A stretch of DNA of 5,534 nt from JAKANM01 sp964356495 (GTDB taxonomy: Bacteria > Patescibacteriota > Patescibacteriia > Magasanikbacterales > GWA2-37-8), in the NCBI GenBank assembly GCA_964356495.1, contig CAYHHR010000038.1, forward strand, positions 1 through 5,534. Direction: 5' to 3'. Position numbers and translations under genes: made by a program. Below are positions 1-3,474 of the stretch, piece by piece. Each line of letters begins with the position of its first letter. The stretch's first letter is position 1. The notes under the pieces are model-generated. The model was not told the DNA's origin. It saw only the letters and a list, made by a program, of their open reading frames with translations, and searched no databases.

Positions 1-51
1 TTAGACACGCCGCCAGCGTTCATCCTGAGCTAGAATCAAACTCTCAAAAAA
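1..51 (-). rRNA. rrs: 16S ribosomal RNA, 5' end (partial, runs off the left edge)
   Basis: Read on the minus strand, positions 44 to 1 give AGAGTTTGATTCTAGCTCAG followed by GATGAACGCTGGCGGCGTGT and CTAA. This is the universally conserved start of bacterial 16S rRNA and matches E. coli positions 8-51 in length, 44 nt with no gap. By that alignment the mature 5' end falls near position 51; the exact processing site is inferred. Only about 3% of the gene is in the window. The 27F primer region differs from AGAGTTTGATCMTGGCTCAG at E. coli positions 18 (C to T) and 21 (G to A). The second change turns a U13-G21 wobble of helix 1 into a Watson-Crick pair, so the molecule is probably functional. The gene continues leftward, away from all the protein genes here, in the same direction of transcription. 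Confidence 0.93.
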
Positions 52-65
52 ATCTAGGCCAGCCT

Positions 66-84
66 GTCTACCGAAGAGGCAGAC
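66..84. repeat. Short hairpin just upstream of 16S
   Basis: GTCTACC (66-72) and GGCAGAC (78-84) pair over 7 bp with one G-U wobble around a GAAGA loop (TCTTC on the minus strand). On the transcribed strand it lies 15 nt before the inferred 16S 5' end. It could be part of precursor folding, but its partner beyond the 16S 3' end is outside the window. Confidence 0.4.
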
Positions 85-123
85 CGAAGCCGACTTTGAT
101 TAGTAGAGAATTCAATTTTCGTT

Positions 124-155
124 CGACCCACCTGACCGAAGTCTCGGCGGGCGCT
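124..155. repeat. Degenerate copy of the GC-rich REP-like repeat
   Basis: The stretch beginning CGACCCACCTGACCGAAG and ending CTCGGCGGGCGCT follows the same order of blocks (CGACC, CCT, CCGAAG, CGG, CGGGCGCT) as the fuller copy at 2947-2984. It has lost the middle of the palindrome. It sits in the rRNA leader, about 70 bp upstream of the 16S start. Confidence 0.5.
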
Positions 156-240
156 ATGAACGATGATTGATTTGGATTTATGTTATGTTATTGATCTCTT
201 GAGAATCTTCCGAAGAAAATCCCCAAAGATTATAGACTTT

Positions 241-272
241 AATTATAACTAAACCGAAGTTTAATCATAATT
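241..272. repeat. AT-rich inverted repeat with a TTCG tetraloop on the minus strand
   Basis: Arms 241-254 and 259-272 pair at 12 of 14 positions around a 4-nt loop. On the minus strand the loop reads C-TTCG-G, the very stable cUUCGg tetraloop. No U-run follows the hairpin on the minus strand. A GGTTTTTG run follows on the plus strand. It may be an RNA structure in the rRNA leader or a weak plus-strand terminator; neither is certain. Confidence 0.4.
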
Positions 273-300
273 TGGTTTTTGTCACATTTGTATTGTCAAT

Positions 301-369
301 GAACCACTAATGTTTGCACGAATCATCACTAATGTGTTGGTGGTGATTCGTGTTCAAGATTCGTGGTTC
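301..369. repeat. Nested long inverted repeat
   Basis: Outer arms GAACCAC (301-307) and GTGGTTC (363-369) are exact complements. Inner arms 317-329 (CACGAATCATCAC) and 340-352 (GTGGTGATTCGTG) pair over 13 bp with one wobble, around a 10-nt loop. GATTCGTG also occurs twice directly (345-352 and 358-365). Together these form a cruciform-like element about 70 bp long. The design suggests a dispersed intergenic repeat or structured leader RNA. No protein-coding signal goes with it. Confidence 0.5.
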
Positions 370-427
370 CAAGTAAGAAAAAAGAGAAACCCAGAAATGA
401 AGTTGCTCTTTTTTCTTGCCAGTATTT

Positions 428-455
428 CCTTCTTCGCTCCGTGGAGCTTCGAAGG
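428..455. repeat. Imperfect palindrome with CCTTC/GAAGG arms
   Basis: CCTTC (428-432) and GAAGG (451-455) bracket CGCTCC and GGAGC, giving a 28-bp imperfect palindrome centred at 441/442. It lies 17 bp from the similar palindrome at 472-497, so both look like members of a short dispersed repeat group. Confidence 0.4.
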
Positions 456-471
456 ACAAGCGCGTAGCCTG

Positions 472-497
472 TTCTCCGTAGCTTTAGCGAAGGAGAA
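472..497. repeat. Imperfect palindrome TTCTCC...GGAGAA
   Basis: TTCTCC (472-477) pairs with GGAGAA (492-497), and inside it GCT (481-483) pairs with AGC (486-488). The 26-bp palindrome is of the kind found dispersed between genes. In the plus-strand reading it yields the peptide FSVALAKE, a typical by-product of such repeats rather than a gene. Confidence 0.45.
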
Positions 498-565
498 ACT
501 TAGCAGGATCAATGAATTTTAGAGAAAATTCTCCGCCGGGTTAGGACTCAAATTTACGCATCACC

Positions 566-594
566 ATATTAGTCCATTTCCGAAAACCTGTCAA
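566..594 (-). promoter_or_regulatory. Sigma-70-type promoter, probably of the rRNA operon
   Basis: On the minus strand a perfect -35 TTGACA (plus positions 589-594) is followed after exactly 17 bp (572-588) by TAATAT (566-571), a 4/6 match to TATAAT. Transcription would start near 559 and run toward the 16S gene, whose 5' end is about 508 nt downstream. No accepted protein gene lies between, so the rRNA operon is the likely target. A DnaA-box 9-mer (605-613) lies 10 bp upstream of the -35. The -35 also sits inside a small CTGTC/GACAG inverted repeat (588-602). Confidence 0.65.
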
Positions 595-598
595 GGGG

Positions 599-667
599 AC
601 AGATTGTGGATAAATAACGGCTATTTTACTTGCTTTTCCCCTTTCTCCATTCAGCGATTTTTTTGTG
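599..667 (-). pseudogene. trmD: Remnant of a second trmD 3' end (direct repeat copy B)
   Basis: Read on the minus strand, 667-626 encodes HKKIAEWRKGKSK followed by TAA. The intact trmD ends HKKIAEWRKKNSK-TAA at 1347-1306, so 11 of 13 residues and 35 of 42 bases agree. The first 17 bases are identical. Four of the seven base differences fall in codons for the same amino acid (GAG/GAA, CGC/AGA twice, AGT/AGC). Similarity resumes after the stop: copy B has TTATCCACAATCTGT where trmD has TTATCCACATCTGT, with 11 extra bases between stop and box. Homology ends at 667/668, just 1 bp from the toxin stop codon. It has no start and no RBS and is too short to be a gene. The reading as displaced trmD tail, left by insertion of the toxin-antitoxin cassette, is inference. 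Confidence 0.75.
605..613 (-). promoter_or_regulatory. DnaA-box consensus 9-mer upstream of the rrn promoter
   Basis: TTATCCACA on the minus strand is the strong DnaA-box sequence of the family consensus TTWTNCACA. It lies 10 bp upstream of the -35 of the presumed rRNA promoter. It is the counterpart of the identical 9-mer at 1296-1304 in the other trmD-end copy. Whether DnaA binds here is unknown; a single box outside an origin could be regulatory or chance. Confidence 0.4.
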
Positions 668-668
668 A

Positions 669-932
669 TTATTTTTTATAGAGCTGGCTGTGCGTGCCGA
701 TGGCGACAAAGCAAACATCATCCTCCCCTACCTTTTTATAAATAGCGCGCCAATCGCCAGTTATGTTAATACTGCGTCGGCCGGCAAAATTACCTTGAAG
801 AGCATGGTTGCTAAGTTCCGACGTAAATGGATTTTCCACAAAAATGCCCAAACGTTCTTCGAAACGTTCACGTATCTTTTCAGGACTTTTATCTAATTTT
901 TTAAGAAAGCTGTGAGAGAAATTCACACGCAT
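669..932 (-). CDS. YafQ/RelE-family toxin (ribosome-dependent mRNA interferase)
   Basis: An 87-aa protein with the size and motif order of type II RelE/YafQ toxins, which enter the ribosomal A site and cleave mRNA. The C-terminal half shows the family pattern NHALQG (H43), GDWRAIYK (D60, W61, R62) and GTHSQLY (H81). By my recollection of E. coli YafQ (HPLQG, PDWILIYK, GTHAALF) these correspond to its catalytic H50, D67 and H87. The position of YafQ H63 appears to be N56 here, so catalysis may be altered. The ATG is 3 nt after the antitoxin stop; there is no obvious Shine-Dalgarno, so translation is probably coupled to the antitoxin. The gene ends 1 bp from the trmD-end remnant. The family is clear; the exact subfamily (YafQ versus other RelE/ParE-fold toxins) is less so. 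The cognate antitoxin would neutralise it by direct binding. Confidence 0.85.
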   Translation of the reverse strand: MRVNFSHSFLKKLDKSPEKIRERFEERLGIFVENPFTSELSNHALQGNFAGRRSINITGDWRAIYKKVGEDDVCFVAIGTHSQLYKK

Positions 933-935
933 ACC

Positions 936-1229
936 CTAGCGCGATTTACTGGCCAGCCTTCTTTTACGTAAAAAATCAACCGCCTCTTTACCGGATTTAA
1001 AACTCTCGACTCTGCCATTTTTCATATCTTCTTCGCTTTCTCGTATTGCCTCCATCAGCCATTCTGACGGTCGCGCGTGACGCATACTCACGAAGAGTGT
1101 TTCCGTTCTAATCAAATCTCGGAGATACGCATTAACAACAGCGCTTAAACTGACGCCCATTTCAGCTGCAATTTTCTTAGCCTTCATTTTGATCTTAGGG
1201 TCGACTTTAACGTTGAGAATCGTGGTCAT
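936..1229 (-). CDS. DinJ/RelB-family antitoxin (ribbon-helix-helix)
   Basis: This 97-aa protein starts with TTILNVKVDPKIK followed by two predicted helices (residues about 11-23 and 27-41, containing KAKKIAAEMG and SLSAVVNAYLRDLI). That is the ribbon-helix-helix DNA-binding fold of RelB/DinJ antitoxins. The N-terminal half would dimerise and bind the operator. The charged C-terminal half (about 50-97, many E, K, R) would wrap and block the toxin. It is the first gene of a two-gene operon with the toxin, 3 nt apart, the classical antitoxin-first order. Its promoter and a palindromic operator lie 20-60 bp upstream, so autorepression is likely. No clear Shine-Dalgarno precedes the ATG, as with rpsP, khpA and trmD. 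The module lies between two copies of the trmD 3' end. Confidence 0.87.
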   Translation of the reverse strand: MTTILNVKVDPKIKMKAKKIAAEMGVSLSAVVNAYLRDLIRTETLFVSMRHARPSEWLMEAIRESEEDMKNGRVESFKSGKEAVDFLRKRRLASKSR

Positions 1230-1247
1230 ATTTTAAGTAATTTACAA

Positions 1248-1268
1248 AGTATATACACAGTATATACT
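1248..1268. promoter_or_regulatory. Operator of the toxin-antitoxin operon
   Basis: AGTATATAC (1248-1256) and GTATATACT (1260-1268) are perfect inverted repeats with a 3-bp spacer. Each half holds the self-complementary octamer GTATATAC, and the two octamer centres are 11 bp apart, about one helical turn. This arrangement suits two ribbon-helix-helix dimers side by side. The site covers the -10 hexamer and the expected start point, so a bound antitoxin would block transcription. The binding protein is inferred from the neighbouring RelB/DinJ-type gene. Confidence 0.75.
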
Positions 1269-1287
1269 ACAATAATCATCATGTCCA
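1259..1287 (-). promoter_or_regulatory. Promoter of the toxin-antitoxin operon
   Basis: On the minus strand TGGACA (1282-1287; 5/6 match to TTGACA) is followed after 17 bp by TATACT (1259-1264; 5/6 match to TATAAT). The start would be near 1252, about 23 nt before the antitoxin ATG. The -10 lies inside the operator palindrome. The -35 lies 18 nt beyond the trmD stop, so the TA pair has its own promoter although it could also receive trmD read-through. Confidence 0.75.
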
Positions 1288-1290
1288 GAA

Positions 1291-1347
1291 ACAGATGTGG
1301 ATAAGTTACTTACTGTTCTTCTTGCGCCACTCAGCGATTTTTTTGTG
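1291..1347 (-). repeat. trmD 3' end with flank, direct repeat copy A
   Basis: This segment holds the last 13 codons and stop of intact trmD (1306-1347) plus TTATCCACATCTGT (1304-1291). It is repeated in direct orientation at 599-667. The 17-mer CACAAAAAAATCGCTGA (1331-1347) occurs identically at 651-667. The two copies bracket the toxin-antitoxin genes. The divergence of about 17% over the 42 coding bases shows that the duplication is old or that one copy came from another trmD allele. Confidence 0.75.
1296..1304 (-). promoter_or_regulatory. DnaA-box consensus 9-mer after trmD
   Basis: TTATCCACA on the minus strand starts one base after the trmD stop and lies 8 bp upstream of the -35 of the toxin-antitoxin promoter. 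It is identical to the box at 605-613. A role for DnaA is possible but not shown. Confidence 0.35.
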
Positions 1348-2079
1348 GTCACCGGACAACAAAATCTTCGGTACTTTTGATCCCATAAAATTCTCCGGAC
1401 GGGTGTACTGCGGATACTCACGCGTAATTTCCAATTTCCAATTTCCAATTTCCAATTTTGATTTTTGACCTTTGGATTTTGGATTTAATTTGATATTGGA
1501 AATTGGAAATTTGACATTTTGCCCAAACGTCTCCTCTCTCAACGACTCCTGATTTCCAAGCACGCCTGGAATTAATCTTGAAACTGCTTCTAAGATCGTC
1601 AGCGCGGGTAATTCGCCGCCAGCCAGCACATAATCCCCCACCGAAATTTTTTCATCAACAAACTTATAAATACGCTCATCGAACCCTTCATACCTTCCGG
1701 AAATAAAAACCAAGCGGTCGAGTTTCGCAAATTTCTCCGCCATCCGCTGGTCAAACTTTTTCCCGGCCGGATCCATTATCAAAATCTTGGTTCTCCCACT
1801 CCCCCGCGCCCCCTCTCGGGCAGAGGGGGATATTTTTTTGCCGTTTTTGACGAGTCCGAGAGATTCCAAACAACGATAGATCGGCTCAACCTGAAGAACC
1901 ATCCCCGGCCCGCCGCCGTATGGAGAGTCGTCAACGTGGCGCTGTTTGTCGAGCGTGAAATCGCGAAAATTATGCGCGAGGACTTTTATTAAATTTTTTT
2001 GCTGCGCTTTGCCCAAAATACTTTCACTCGCGTAAGAGTGAACGAGATCGGGAAATAACGTCAAAATATCGAATTGCAT
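1306..2079 (-). CDS. trmD: tRNA (guanine37-N1)-methyltransferase TrmD with two repeat-derived inserts
   Basis: TrmD uses S-adenosylmethionine to methylate N1 of G37 next to the anticodon, preventing +1 frameshifts; it is normally essential and acts as a cytoplasmic dimer. The 257-aa reading starts at MQFDILTLFP, the standard TrmD N-terminus. The frame stays open upstream to 2217, but that part crosses the previous gene. Family motifs are DDSPYGGGPGM (50-60), FISGRYEGFDER (125-136) and SVGDYVLAGGELPAL (146-160) of the trefoil-knot SPOUT fold, then YPQYTRPE in the C-terminal domain. Two stretches look inserted: residues about 83-94 (SPSAREGARG; palindromic repeat at 1799-1832) and 190-218 (containing KLEIGNWKLEI; repeat at 1426-1512). 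The second lies in the interdomain region that carries the catalytic Asp169 in E. coli; I do not see an obvious equivalent Asp. No Shine-Dalgarno is visible. It is probably co-transcribed with the 90-aa gene upstream. Confidence 0.93.
   Translation of the reverse strand: MQFDILTLFPDLVHSYASESILGKAQQKNLIKVLAHNFRDFTLDKQRHVDDSPYGGGPGMVLQVEPIYRCLESLGLVKNGKKISPSAREGARGSGRTKILIMDPAGKKFDQRMAEKFAKLDRLVFISGRYEGFDERIYKFVDEKISVGDYVLAGGELPALTILEAVSRLIPGVLGNQESLREETFGQNVKFPISNIKLNPKSKGQKSKLEIGNWKLEITREYPQYTRPENFMGSKVPKILLSGDHKKIAEWRKKNSK
1426..1512. repeat. AATTTCC tandem / inverted repeat inserted in trmD
   Basis: Four perfect AATTTCC heptamers run from 1426 to 1453. The segment 1495-1512 (ATTGGAAATTGGAAATTT) is the inverse complement of that array. 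Between them lies a T-rich stretch with repeated TTTGGATTTTGGATTT. The whole 87 bp is exactly 29 codons, keeps trmD in frame, and encodes residues 190-218, which fit no TrmD motif. Low-complexity AATTTCC repeats of this type are, in my experience, common between genes of CPR genomes. Confidence 0.8.
1799..1832. repeat. C-rich palindromic repeat in trmD
   Basis: CCCCCTCT (1809-1816) and AGAGGGGG (1822-1829) form an 8-bp perfect hairpin with a CGGGC loop. The preceding CTCCCCCGCG matches the edge of the repeat found twice in smc (4806-4840 and, inverted, 4844-4879). Here it encodes residues about 83-94 of TrmD (ISPSAREGARGS) and leaves the frame intact. Confidence 0.8.
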
Positions 2080-2095
2080 ATAAATATAATTGTTG

Positions 2096-2126
2096 GGGCG
2101 GCGCGGGAATTGTCCCCGCGCCGCCC
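2096..2126 (-). terminator. Strong all-G/C hairpin between the 90-aa gene and trmD
   Basis: GGGCGGCGCGGG (2096-2107) and CCCGCGCCGCCC (2115-2126) are perfect 12-bp complements around a 7-nt AATTGTC loop. On the minus strand the hairpin begins 6 nt after the 90-aa gene's stop and ends 16 nt before the trmD ATG. The sequence after it (CAACAATTATATTTAT) is T-rich but has no real U-tract. It may slow transcription, protect the upstream mRNA end, or hinder trmD translation. A full terminator would leave trmD without any visible promoter. Confidence 0.55.
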
Positions 2127-2132
2127 GTGAGC

Positions 2133-2405
2133 CTAGAAGTTTACGACGAGTTTCGGCGGAAAGACCGAACAGCCGAGTTCCTCCACGGCCTGTTCGCCCG
2201 TCTCCGAGTCGCGCCAAACTTGCACGTCGATCACCAGGCAGGATTTCCCCTCGATCATGATCGAGGCGTCGAGCGGAAGCTGGCCCACCGGGTCAACATT
2301 GTCCGGCGGAACAGCAACCGTATCTGGTTCCTTCTGAGCATCTTGCTCAAGTTCCCAGTCGACGGCTTCTGCATCAGACAGTATCGGTTTTGGACTACGC
2401 GCCAT
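2133..2405 (-). CDS. Hypothetical 90-aa acidic protein
   Basis: I do not recognise this protein. It starts MARSPKPILSDAEAVDWELE and ends PPKLVVNF. The first half is acidic and proline-rich with little predicted structure. The second half (from about SIMIEGKSCLVIDVQVW) looks like beta strands with two cysteines and a WRDSETGEQ stretch. No signal peptide or membrane segment is seen. The ATG at 2405 is chosen because GGAGG lies 5 nt upstream; an in-frame GTG at 2411 overlaps that site. The gene has its own promoter (2468-2496) and sits between khpA and trmD, where rimM lies in many bacteria, but it has no RimM features and is half that size. Like the two small paralogues at 3594-4333 it has a strong Shine-Dalgarno, unlike the housekeeping genes here. 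It looks GC-richer than its neighbours. Confidence 0.72.
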   Translation of the reverse strand: MARSPKPILSDAEAVDWELEQDAQKEPDTVAVPPDNVDPVGQLPLDASIMIEGKSCLVIDVQVWRDSETGEQAVEELGCSVFPPKLVVNF

Positions 2406-2467
2406 GTGCACCTCCCCGAAAAACGAGTTAATTTCCGAAACTTTTTAACCTCCTAAAAATCGATGAT

Positions 2468-2496
2468 AGTATGCGCTAAAAACAGCTCAAAGTCAA
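2468..2496 (-). promoter_or_regulatory. Promoter of the 90-aa gene (and probably trmD)
   Basis: On the minus strand TTGACT (2491-2496; 5/6) is followed after 17 bp by CATACT (2468-2473; 4/6 to TATAAT). It lies directly behind the khpA terminator (2508-2541), so it starts a new unit. An alternative -10, TACTAT at 19-bp spacing, overlaps it. The start would be near 2461, giving a leader of about 55 nt. That leader carries an additional AGGAGG (2449-2454) with no start codon at a usable distance. Confidence 0.6.
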
Positions 2497-2507
2497 TACA
2501 GCCTAAC

Positions 2508-2541
2508 AAAAAAAACTGCTCTAATTTCTTAGAACAGTTTT
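2508..2541 (-). terminator. Intrinsic terminator of the rpsP-khpA unit
   Basis: On the minus strand a 12-bp stem with one mismatch, arms 2529-2541 and 2512-2524 and a GAAA loop, runs straight into a run of eight T (2515-2508). This is a textbook Rho-independent terminator and begins 13 nt after the khpA stop codon. Confidence 0.88.
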
Positions 2542-2554
2542 CAAATTTCTTCGT

Positions 2555-2878
2555 TTAGAGGGTGATATCGTCCACGGCGCTGGTGTCAATCGGTTGTGAT
2601 TGAACAGCTGGGCGTGGGTTTGGTCCGCGACCGCCTACTGGTTCGTTGATTTTCAAGTTAACGCGAGCGTTATTCTTGGCGCCAACGATCTTGAGGAGGG
2701 TTCGGATTGACCTTGCGGTTTGTCCCTCGCGACCAATGACATATCCCATGTCGGCTGGATTTACATCGAGCGTAATGAGTACTCCGCGTTCATCAATGGT
2801 TCGAGTGGATTTGACGTCGTTTGGATTGTTGACAATCGAACGAACGATATCTTCCACAAACTTCTGATCCATTTCCAT
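2555..2878 (-). CDS. khpA: KH-domain RNA-binding protein KhpA (YlqC family)
   Basis: A 107-aa single-KH protein of the KhpA/YlqC family, small cytoplasmic RNA-binding proteins that in Firmicutes pair with KhpB and influence cell division and small-RNA functions. The start MDQKFVEDIVRSIVNNPNDV is the family N-terminal helix. The KH signature VIGREGQTARSIRTLL (residues 48-63, with GREG at 49-52) is complete. A tail of about 28 residues (VGGRGPNPRPAVQSQP and on) extends beyond the usual 75-80 aa and looks disordered. The start used is ATG at 2878; a second ATG two codons on (MDQK) is equally possible, and neither has a good Shine-Dalgarno. It follows rpsP after 180 bp and ends before a clear terminator. 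rpsP-khpA order is conserved in many bacteria. A 7-bp hairpin lies 17 nt upstream of the start. Confidence 0.92.
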   Translation of the reverse strand: MEMDQKFVEDIVRSIVNNPNDVKSTRTIDERGVLITLDVNPADMGYVIGREGQTARSIRTLLKIVGAKNNARVNLKINEPVGGRGPNPRPAVQSQPIDTSAVDDITL

Positions 2879-2895
2879 ATATTTTCATAATCTTG

Positions 2896-2919
2896 CCCTG
2901 CATCCTACGTGGTGCAGGG
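2896..2919 (-). promoter_or_regulatory. Hairpin in the khpA 5' leader
   Basis: CCCTGCA (2896-2902) and TGCAGGG (2913-2919) form a perfect 7-bp stem with a 10-nt loop on the mRNA, 17 nt before the khpA start. No U-tract follows, so it is not a terminator. It could affect translation or mRNA processing between rpsP and khpA; this is inference. Confidence 0.45.
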
Positions 2920-2946
2920 TTCATTTCTACATAATCGCAGTCTGTC

Positions 2947-2984
2947 GACCTGCCTCGCCGAAGCCGTTAGGCGAAGGCGGGCGC
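2947..2984. repeat. GC-rich REP-like palindromic repeat
   Basis: The sequence CGACCTGCCTCGCCGAAG, GCCGTTA and GGCGAAGGCGGGCGCT forms an imperfect hairpin (CGCC with GGCG, and outer TGCC/GGCGGGC pairing). Its blocks recur at 4391-4421 inside the smc 3' end and, degraded, at 124-155. It lies in the rpsP-khpA spacer and would be transcribed with them, possibly affecting mRNA stability. Confidence 0.7.
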
Positions 2985-3058
2985 TGTGGGAAATTCCACC
3001 AGTACTGCATTTCGTTACTAGACTATCATTTTGTGAAAATAGCGTCAACAGGACATTT

Positions 3059-3406
3059 TTAGACAGCAGGCGCGGCGGCTGGCGCTTCTACCTTTCCGGC
3101 TTTAGACTTCTCGGCAATCTTGGCGTGGCGCTTTTTACTGAGGAAGACTGATTTCTCTTTCTTACCCTTGATCACCTTTGCAGATACGAGCAAATTGTGA
3201 ACAGTCGGGGAAGTTTGAGCGCCTTTGCTGATCCAATATTGGATACGTTCGACCAGCGGCTTAAATTGATTTTCCTTCACGTGCGGATTATAGGTGCCGA
3301 GGAGTTCGAGATATCGATCCTGGGTGTCGCGGGCTTTTTCCGAAACAATCAAACGATAAGCGGCAACTTTCTTTTTTCCGACGCGCTGCAAACGAATAGT
3401 TAACAT
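3059..3406 (-). CDS. rpsP: 30S ribosomal protein S16
   Basis: S16 binds the 5' and central domains of 16S rRNA and helps early 30S assembly. The 115-aa product begins MLTIRLQRVGKKKVAAYRLIV and contains RDTQDRYLELLGTYNPH (26-42) and RIQYWISKGAQTSPTV (54-69), the conserved S16 core. Usual length is about 80-90 aa. Here a Lys/Ala-rich tail (about 88-115, ending EAPAAAPAV) extends it, a common and variable S16 feature. The ATG is at 3406, with a long AT-rich leader and no clear Shine-Dalgarno. It heads the rpsP-khpA unit behind a perfect-consensus promoter, as expected for a highly expressed gene. In many Firmicutes the order is smc-ftsY-ffh-rpsP-khpA-rimM-trmD; here ftsY, ffh and rimM are absent from this stretch. 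Confidence 0.96.
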   Translation of the reverse strand: MLTIRLQRVGKKKVAAYRLIVSEKARDTQDRYLELLGTYNPHVKENQFKPLVERIQYWISKGAQTSPTVHNLLVSAKVIKGKKEKSVFLSKKRHAKIAEKSKAGKVEAPAAAPAV

Positions 3407-3474
3407 AACTTGAAAATTTTCAATTTTTAATTTTACAATTTTTAAATCGGTGACGAATTTTTGAGAGCGACGAT

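Larger units (their letters stand above)
52..558 (-). other. Putative rRNA operon leader, no gene seen
   Basis: About 510 bp between the candidate rrn promoter and the 16S 5' end contain no convincing coding sequence. The stretch holds several inverted repeats (described separately at 66-84, 124-155, 241-272, 301-369, 428-455 and 472-497). In addition, minus-strand TATAAT hexamers lie at 242-247 and 229-234 and a TTGACA at 294-299. Those hexamers are not at 16-18 bp spacing from each other, so they do not form a standard promoter. I could not identify a boxA/antitermination element with confidence. The leader role is inferred from position between a good promoter and the 16S gene on the same strand. 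Confidence 0.5.

Noticed and set aside
229..299. TTGACA (294-299) with TATAAT (242-247 or 229-234) as a second rRNA promoter
   Set aside because: The spacings are 46 bp and more; none is near 17 bp, so they do not form a standard sigma-70 promoter.
310..522. Plus-strand 70-aa open frame beginning MFARIITNVLVVIRV
   Set aside because: It runs through inverted repeats (301-369, 428-455, 472-497), has no Shine-Dalgarno, opposes all genes here and contains repeat-type peptides such as FSVALAKE. It also overlaps the presumed rRNA leader.
1242..1448. Minus-strand 68-aa open frame starting MEIGNWKLRV
   Set aside because: It is the other frame of the trmD C-terminus and begins in the AATTTCC repeat; the TA promoter and operator lie in its 3' part.
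1426..1512. AATTTCC array as a CRISPR array
   Set aside because: The unit is 7 bp with no unique spacers, lies inside a coding sequence and has no cas genes near.
2080..2217. 46-residue N-terminal extension of trmD (MARLGDGRTG...)
   Set aside because: It crosses the G/C hairpin and the end of the 90-aa gene in another frame. TrmD proteins start at the equivalent of MQFDILTLFP.
2449..2454. Second AGGAGG in the leader of the 90-aa gene, as a sign of a leader peptide
   Set aside because: No ATG, GTG or TTG occurs at 4-12 nt downstream, so no leader peptide can be supported.
2127..2456. Plus-strand 109-aa open frame
   Set aside because: It is the antisense shadow of the 90-aa gene and its leader; the minus strand has a promoter and a good Shine-Dalgarno at the right place.
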